Origin: JAYUDN01 sp043739785
Lineage (GTDB): Bacteria; Patescibacteriota; Gracilibacteria; BD1-5; UBA2023
Assembly: GCA_043739785.1 (NCBI GenBank)
Contig: JAYUDN010000002.1
Coordinates: 1-64,000 of the forward strand
Reading direction: 5' to 3'
Length of the DNA: 64,000 bases
The notes below the pieces were generated by a model, which worked only from the letters and a program-made list of their open reading frames with translations, had not been told where the DNA came from and did not search any database. Both the position numbers and the translations under genes were made by a program. Positions 60,009 to 64,000 of the stretch are shown piece after piece; within the stretch, counting starts at the first letter, position 1, and each line of letters starts with the position of its first letter.

Positions 60009-60482
60009 ATGTCTCAATCACAGAAAACCCTCAAGGACGATGCTCGATCTCTCCTCATTCGAACTCATGGATACAGTTCCAAGGTCCGAGCGCTTATCCT
60101 TCTTGATATAAGTAGTGCCGATATTCGCGACTTCCTCCGGAAAGTAGGCGAGAATCTCAATATTGGCATCATCGAATCGACAGGGAGCGCAGAAGAGAAG
60201 ACTCATTATATTGCGTATGATGCCTTTCTTACTGATGGAGTTTCTGGAAAACTGGATGTACTTTCTCTGGTCCATTCGCTGGTCGTCCCTATTCTTCCCG
60301 TAGAGAATGATTTTTCACCGAATTTCTCAGAATTTGATCCGATGAAATTCACAGGAAATGCCTTCCTCTATGAGAAAACTGATATCTATCACATCTTCGA
60401 GAAACTGATTCGCTACCTTGAAAATATTCGCTACGCTGGAGATAAACGAACCCTCATGGAAAATCTGAAGAAGACTTTTTAA
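60009..60482 (+). CDS. Protein of unknown function, 157 residues
   Basis: A soluble alpha/beta protein, start MSQSQKTLKDDARSLLIRTH, with GKLDVLSLVHSLVVPILPVE in the middle and a helical end (IYHIFEKLIRYLENIRYAGD). No in-frame TGA. I recognise no family. The upstream context is the TTTCTATG typical of starts in this window. A small membrane protein follows. Confidence 0.55.
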   Translation: MSQSQKTLKDDARSLLIRTHGYSSKVRALILLDISSADIRDFLRKVGENLNIGIIESTGSAEEKTHYIAYDAFLTDGVSGKLDVLSLVHSLVVPILPVENDFSPNFSEFDPMKFTGNAFLYEKTDIYHIFEKLIRYLENIRYAGDKRTLMENLKKTF

Positions 60483-60534
60483 ATATTAGTTTTTATGATG
60501 TTTATTCTGTTCATTATAACAGCGTTTGTACTCA

Positions 60535-60858
60535 ATGTGCCTTCTATCTTTAGTGAAAATGATCGTACGTTTATATCCAAAAACTCCGTGTTTTATCAGA
60601 AAGTCTTATATCTTTTTCTTGGAGGGTGTTCTTGCACTCAATATTTTCGGATTGTTTACTCTACTATGATTTGTCTGAGATAAACTAGGTTTAATGAATA
60701 TACTATATTTATCTGATCTAGTAGTATTGTTTATCTATAGTATTTTGTTACCATTTCTTATGATATGAAATAAATTGGATAGCATTACTAGAAATTTCGG
60801 CATTATTGGGACCATTTTTATATTAATGACCTATCTAAGCTTTTTTATAAATTCATAG
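60535..60858 (+). CDS. Small membrane protein of unknown function
   Basis: About 107 residues with three hydrophobic segments (FFLEGVLALNIFGLFTLLGF; LYLSDLVVLFIYSILLPFLM; FGIIGTIFILMTYLSFFI). Read through three TGA codons. Starts at 60526 (TTG), 60535, 60553 or 60559 are possible. An overlapping 62-codon frame at 60495 in another frame is the competing reading. Membrane topology favours this one. Function unknown. Confidence 0.45.
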
Positions 60859-60915
60859 AACTAGTTTGCTAGTCTAGACCATATTTTTTTATCATCTTTA
60901 AAGATGTAGCATTTT

Positions 60916-61413
60916 TTACATCGCCATCATTTTCTTTTCCCCGAGTAGTTTGTCTACGAAGAGGACACCATCGAGGTGATCGATCTCATGCTGGACGATG
61001 CGAGCGGCAAGATCAGTAAGCTTGAGGGCATATTTTTTCCCTTCGAAATCGAGAAACGAGAGCTTGACCCAGACCCAACGTTCGACTTCGCCACTTTCTC
61101 ATGGGACCGAGAGGCATCATTCTTTGTCGATACATCGTTCGACGGAGTGTTCGATGATTTCTGGATTGACCATGGCAATTGTTCGGTAGTTTTCATCATC
61201 GTAGTCTCGCATCAGGGAGACGACAATAATTCGTTTATTGACCCCAATCTGCGGGGCAGCGAGTCCGACGCCACCATTATCTGGATCTTTGATATACTTG
61301 AGCATATCTTGGACGACTTCGGTAAATTGTTTCATTTCTCTTGGAAGGACCTCAGAACTACGTTCACGAAGGATCTCGTTTTCACGACCAGTTTCAATAT
61401 GGAGTTTTGGCAT
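60916..61413 (-). CDS. def: Peptide deformylase
   Basis: A 165-residue metalloenzyme removing the formyl group from nascent proteins. All three motifs are present: GVGLAAPQIG, EGCLSVPGESG and QHEIDHLDGVLF. The Gly of the second motif, invariant in the family, is encoded by TGA at about 61114, strong direct evidence for the UGA=Gly code. Start ATG 61413 (MPKLHIETG). Confidence 0.95.
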
Positions 61414-61600
61414 AAAATGGAAGTTAGGAAAGGGTTTTTCTTATTTTTTCTTGTACAAAGGGAGAGCGATGATATACTTGAATACTAGTAAAATTTCCAT
61501 AAAATTCAAGTATCATTTGATGATATGGGATTTCCTTGGATTTTGCATTGCATTCACGAGAAAACCATTTCTTTCCTTTTCACACTGATCCTCATTTCTT

Positions 61601-62917
61601 ATGCTTTCATTTTTTCGAAAAATCATCCCTCTCGATAGTTCCCTTCGTCGCAGTTATCACTACTTTCGAGGATGGATTGCTTTTCATCTTTCTGGAGATC
61701 CTGCTGATAGTATGATTGTGATCGGAGTAACCGGGACGAAAGGGAAGACCACGACGACGAATCTCATCGCTCGCGGACTTCAGATGTCTGGGAAAAAAGT
61801 CGCGATGTTTTCGACGGTCAATATGATGATCGATGGGAAGTTTTCTGACAATAATCTCAAGATGACTTCACCGAGCCCGTTTGACCTGTGGAAATTCCTC
61901 AATCAGGCCAAAGAAGCAGGATGTGAATATGTGGTGATTGAGACCTCATCCCACGCCCTCTATTACCATCGAGTGCTCGGTCTTAGATATGATGTTGCGG
62001 TTCTGACCAATATCTCTCAAGATCACTTGGACCTCCATAAAACCATGGAAAACTATGTGGCGACGAAGCTCCTCCTCTTCAAAAATCTCTACAAATACGG
62101 AGTCCGACGAGATGTCAAAAAAGTGAGTATCATCAATATTGACTCATCCTATTCGAGTGAATTCCTTTCGAAAGAAATCGTTACCGATGCACTCTACACC
62201 TATGGATTCTCTCGAAGTGCTCAGATTCGTGCGGATGAGATTGAGTCTCATACGGATTCGATGAGTTTTCGTGTGAGTATCCCTTCAAATCAGTTCACAC
62301 TGCATACCAAACTCAGATGAGAGTTCAATATTCTCAATATCCTGGCTGCGATTTCTGTACTGATGTCACAGAAGGTCGAAATTCCGGTGATTCAGCAATT
62401 GATCGAATCCGTTGACGGTATTCCCGGAAGACTTGAAGAAGTTCAGAATACTCGAGGAGCGTTTATCTTCGTAGACTATGCACATACCGAGGATTCCCTC
62501 GAAAATGTCCTCCAGACGCTCAAAAAAATCGAATGAAACCATCGTATTATTACGATTTTTGGGGCAACCGGAGATCGTGATAAGACCAAGCGACCGAAAA
62601 TGGGAAGGGTGGTCGATCGCCTTTCAGATGTGATTATCCTCACGGATGATGATACGTATACTGAAGACTCCCTGTCGATCATACGAGATGTTTCCATGGG
62701 GATTCATCGGAAAGAATGAGACAAGTTCTGGATTATCCCATCTCGTGAAGATGCTATTCGTACCGCTATGATTATGCTCCGAGAGTGAGATATCGTCCTC
62801 CTCGCTGGGAAATGAGCCGAGTCAGTTCAAGTGACTCAGAAAGGATCTATCCCTTGGAACGATAAAAAAGTCGTGGAAAAGATACTTATGGAAATCGAGA
62901 GCCAGGTGATTCTCTAG
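61601..62917 (+). CDS. murE: UDP-MurNAc-tripeptide synthetase (MurE-type Mur ligase)
   Basis: A 438-residue Mur ligase adding the third residue to the peptidoglycan stem. It has GVTGTKGKTTTTNLIARGL (P-loop), VIETSSHALYYHRVLGL, NISQDHLDLHKTMENYV, GIPGRLEEVQ, VDYAHTEDSLENVLQ, and LLAGKGAESVQ, whose second Gly is TGA. Normal length. In MurE the specificity motif is DNPR (diaminopimelate) or a lysine-type variant; here it is ILTDDDTYTEDSLS, so the Arg that contacts diaminopimelate is absent. The third amino acid may thus be Lys, Orn or another. It stands alone between convergent neighbours. Confidence 0.9.
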
Positions 62918-62958
62918 AGCTAAAGTAGTTTTTTTAGCTGCGAAGTTTGTTTAAGGTA

Positions 62959-63408
62959 TTAGTTTTCTTTGATCAGTTTCCATACTCGTAGGTTGGCACT
63001 TCATCGAAATTCATTTACTCGTCATAGACTGGGATTGTATTGACTCGTTGATAGTTCATGGAGTACCGAAAAATTCTCCTTGCCATCTTCAATATCCGCG
63101 GTAAATCTTCACCCCTCCATAATTCTCTCTTGTTCCATCGCTCGAAGACAGATTCTATCGACTTCTTTTACCGTTCCTCACTTAATGCGATGAATAAGCG
63201 TATTGTAAGCTAGAACCAATTCAAGAGAATTCCAGGTAGTACGAATATGTAGCCTTCTTTTGAGGTGAAAACTTTCGTTTCACTGCACAAGAACTTCTTG
63301 AAGTTCTTGCAAAAGTGTGCCTCCACTTTTTGTGGCGAGACTTTTTTCCGTTGAGGCAGCTTTTCCTGTTAATCAAGTCATTCCACTCGATTCTGCTGTT
63401 ACAAACAT
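62959..63408 (-). CDS. Protein of unknown function, 149 residues
   Basis: Start MFVTAESSGMTGLTGKAAST. Mostly helical and charged (TLLQELQEVLVQGNESFHLK; SLELVLAYNTLIHRIKGG). The C-terminal stretch RGSANLRVWKLIKEN is basic. Six TGA-Gly codons. The family is not recognised. It lies after the terminator of the AI-2E-type gene on the same strand, so it should have its own promoter around 63409-63430. Confidence 0.5.
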
Positions 63409-63426
63409 ATGATGTATCTATGAGAA

Positions 63427-63458
63427 AATAAAAAACTCCTCCAGGTTTGCTGGAGGAG
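63427..63458 (-). terminator. Terminator of the AI-2E-type gene
   Basis: Stem CTCCTCCA/TGGAGGAG with loop of 7, followed on the minus strand by TTTTTTATTTTC. Confidence 0.8.
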
Positions 63459-63562
63459 AGGTGCATATATTCTAGAGGATTCTAAACTATATAAATCTAC
63501 CCTTCAGCAATTGCAGAAAGAAGAAATAACAAGCAAAGAATGTAGAAGTTCGAAGGATCATA

Positions 63563-64000
63563 TTATTTAGTAGGTTTGGTTTTTAGGGCCACTGGGGTGA
63601 TAGTATGGAAAGTATCAGTTTTGTCAATACTTTTTTTCTGACGGATATACTCGAAGGTGATGAGTTGGAGGATGGCGGCTGTCGGTACGGCGAGGATGAT
63701 TCCGAGTATTCCTCAGAGTATTCCTCCAGCAATCATTACGACAAAGACAAAGAGCGGAGAGAGGTCGAGCGATTTGCTCATGATATAGGGAACGAGCAAA
63801 TTATTCTCAACCTGTTGCATGATGATATAAAATACCAGGATAGTGACTCCTATCTCCCATGAGAATCCGAGTCCTACGACGAGGGCTGGTACGAGCGCGA
63901 TGATCGGTCCTATATAGGGGATGAATTCCATAATACCGGCAATCATAGCGAGTGACCATACTTTCCCACTTGATACTCCGAATATTCATTCGATGAATGT
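63563..64000 (-). CDS. AI-2E/PerM-family permease, C-terminal part
   Basis: The window ends inside this gene; 145 C-terminal residues are visible. AGIMEFIPYIGPIIALVPAL is the family's most typical stretch, followed by FYIIMQQVENNLLVPYIMSK and the span GGILGGILGIILAVPTAAIL. Relatives export the AI-2 signal or Na+/H+, but most are uncharacterised. Two TGA codons occur in the visible part. The start is beyond the right edge. Confidence 0.8.

Noticed and set aside
1..64000. UGA as tryptophan (table 4) or selenocysteine
   Set aside because: TGG is used normally for conserved Trp (for example HNWTGDRV in PepN), and TGA falls on conserved Gly. There are too many sites and no SECIS-like context for selenocysteine.

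Overview
ORGANISM. The window is densely packed with genes whose reading frames stay open only if TGA is read as an amino acid. In recognisable families the TGA codons fall where glycine is conserved, for example in the deformylase EGCLSVP motif, the MurE GKG loop, the CsoR RIEGQ helix, the HflX GQGET box and the topoisomerase I stretch before ITYMRTDS. Real genes stop only at TAA or TAG. This is translation table 25 (UGA = Gly), known from Candidatus Gracilibacteria (BD1-5) and Absconditabacteria (SR1) in the Candidate Phyla Radiation, so the source is most likely one of these ultra-small, probably host-dependent bacteria. All coordinates below were rebuilt by reading through TGA. Most starts have no clear Shine-Dalgarno sequence; a pyrimidine/AT-rich context like TTTCTATG is usual. 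LAYOUT. 0.1-10.4 kb: small enzymes and envelope genes (CYTH, TauE-like exporter, thymidylate kinase, NUDIX, HIT, a truncated PolA 5'-3' exonuclease, a two-domain peptidoglycan hydrolase, STAS, FemAB, ATP-grasp, YceD/DUF177, TPR). 11-17 kb: rlmN, a PAP2-like phosphatase, greA, nusG, secE and tRNA-Thr. 17-24.3 kb: hemW, adk, RNase P RNA with a repeat-derived insert, secreted proteins, a HesB-like protein and a Jag-type RNA-binding protein. 24.4-24.9 kb: tRNA-Ser(GGA) with three partial copies of its 3' end, marking the edge of an accessory region. 25-32.7 kb: accessory/defence region with a CsoR-type repressor, EVE protein, HTH-Fic protein with its own operator, a zeta-like kinase linked to tiny proteins sharing a repeated C-terminal module, and a BcgI-like restriction-modification locus joined by a possible -1 frameshift. 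33-42 kb: DedA, topA, ABC exporter, C39-like peptidase, PPK2 with a histone-like tail and a TrmB-type regulator. 42-47.8 kb: a second accessory block with a DUF2384 protein, a four-gene cluster (unknown protein, indoleamine-dioxygenase/PrnB-like protein, TIGR04076-like protein, aldo/keto reductase), trpS with a large insertion and an Abi-alpha-like protein. 48-64 kb: second CYTH, mntP, pepN, hflX, pseudopilin, LPxTG-like surface protein, FtsW/RodA, ferredoxin, O-antigen ligase, an oddly ordered glycosyltransferase, dus, def, murE and a partial AI-2E-type permease. HOW IT FITS. The core genes serve nucleotide supply, RNA modification, protein maturation and peptidoglycan synthesis or remodelling. 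The lytic enzyme, pseudopilin, LPxTG-like protein and secreted coiled-coil/TPR proteins suit a surface-attached predatory or epibiotic life. The two accessory blocks carry toxin, restriction and small-metabolism genes of lower GC. The best candidates for undescribed biology are the zeta/tiny-protein locus, the IDO/PrnB-like cluster beside an unusual trpS, the frameshift-joined restriction-modification genes, the repeat family inserted into rnpB, hemW and dus, and the domain-swapped glycosyltransferase.
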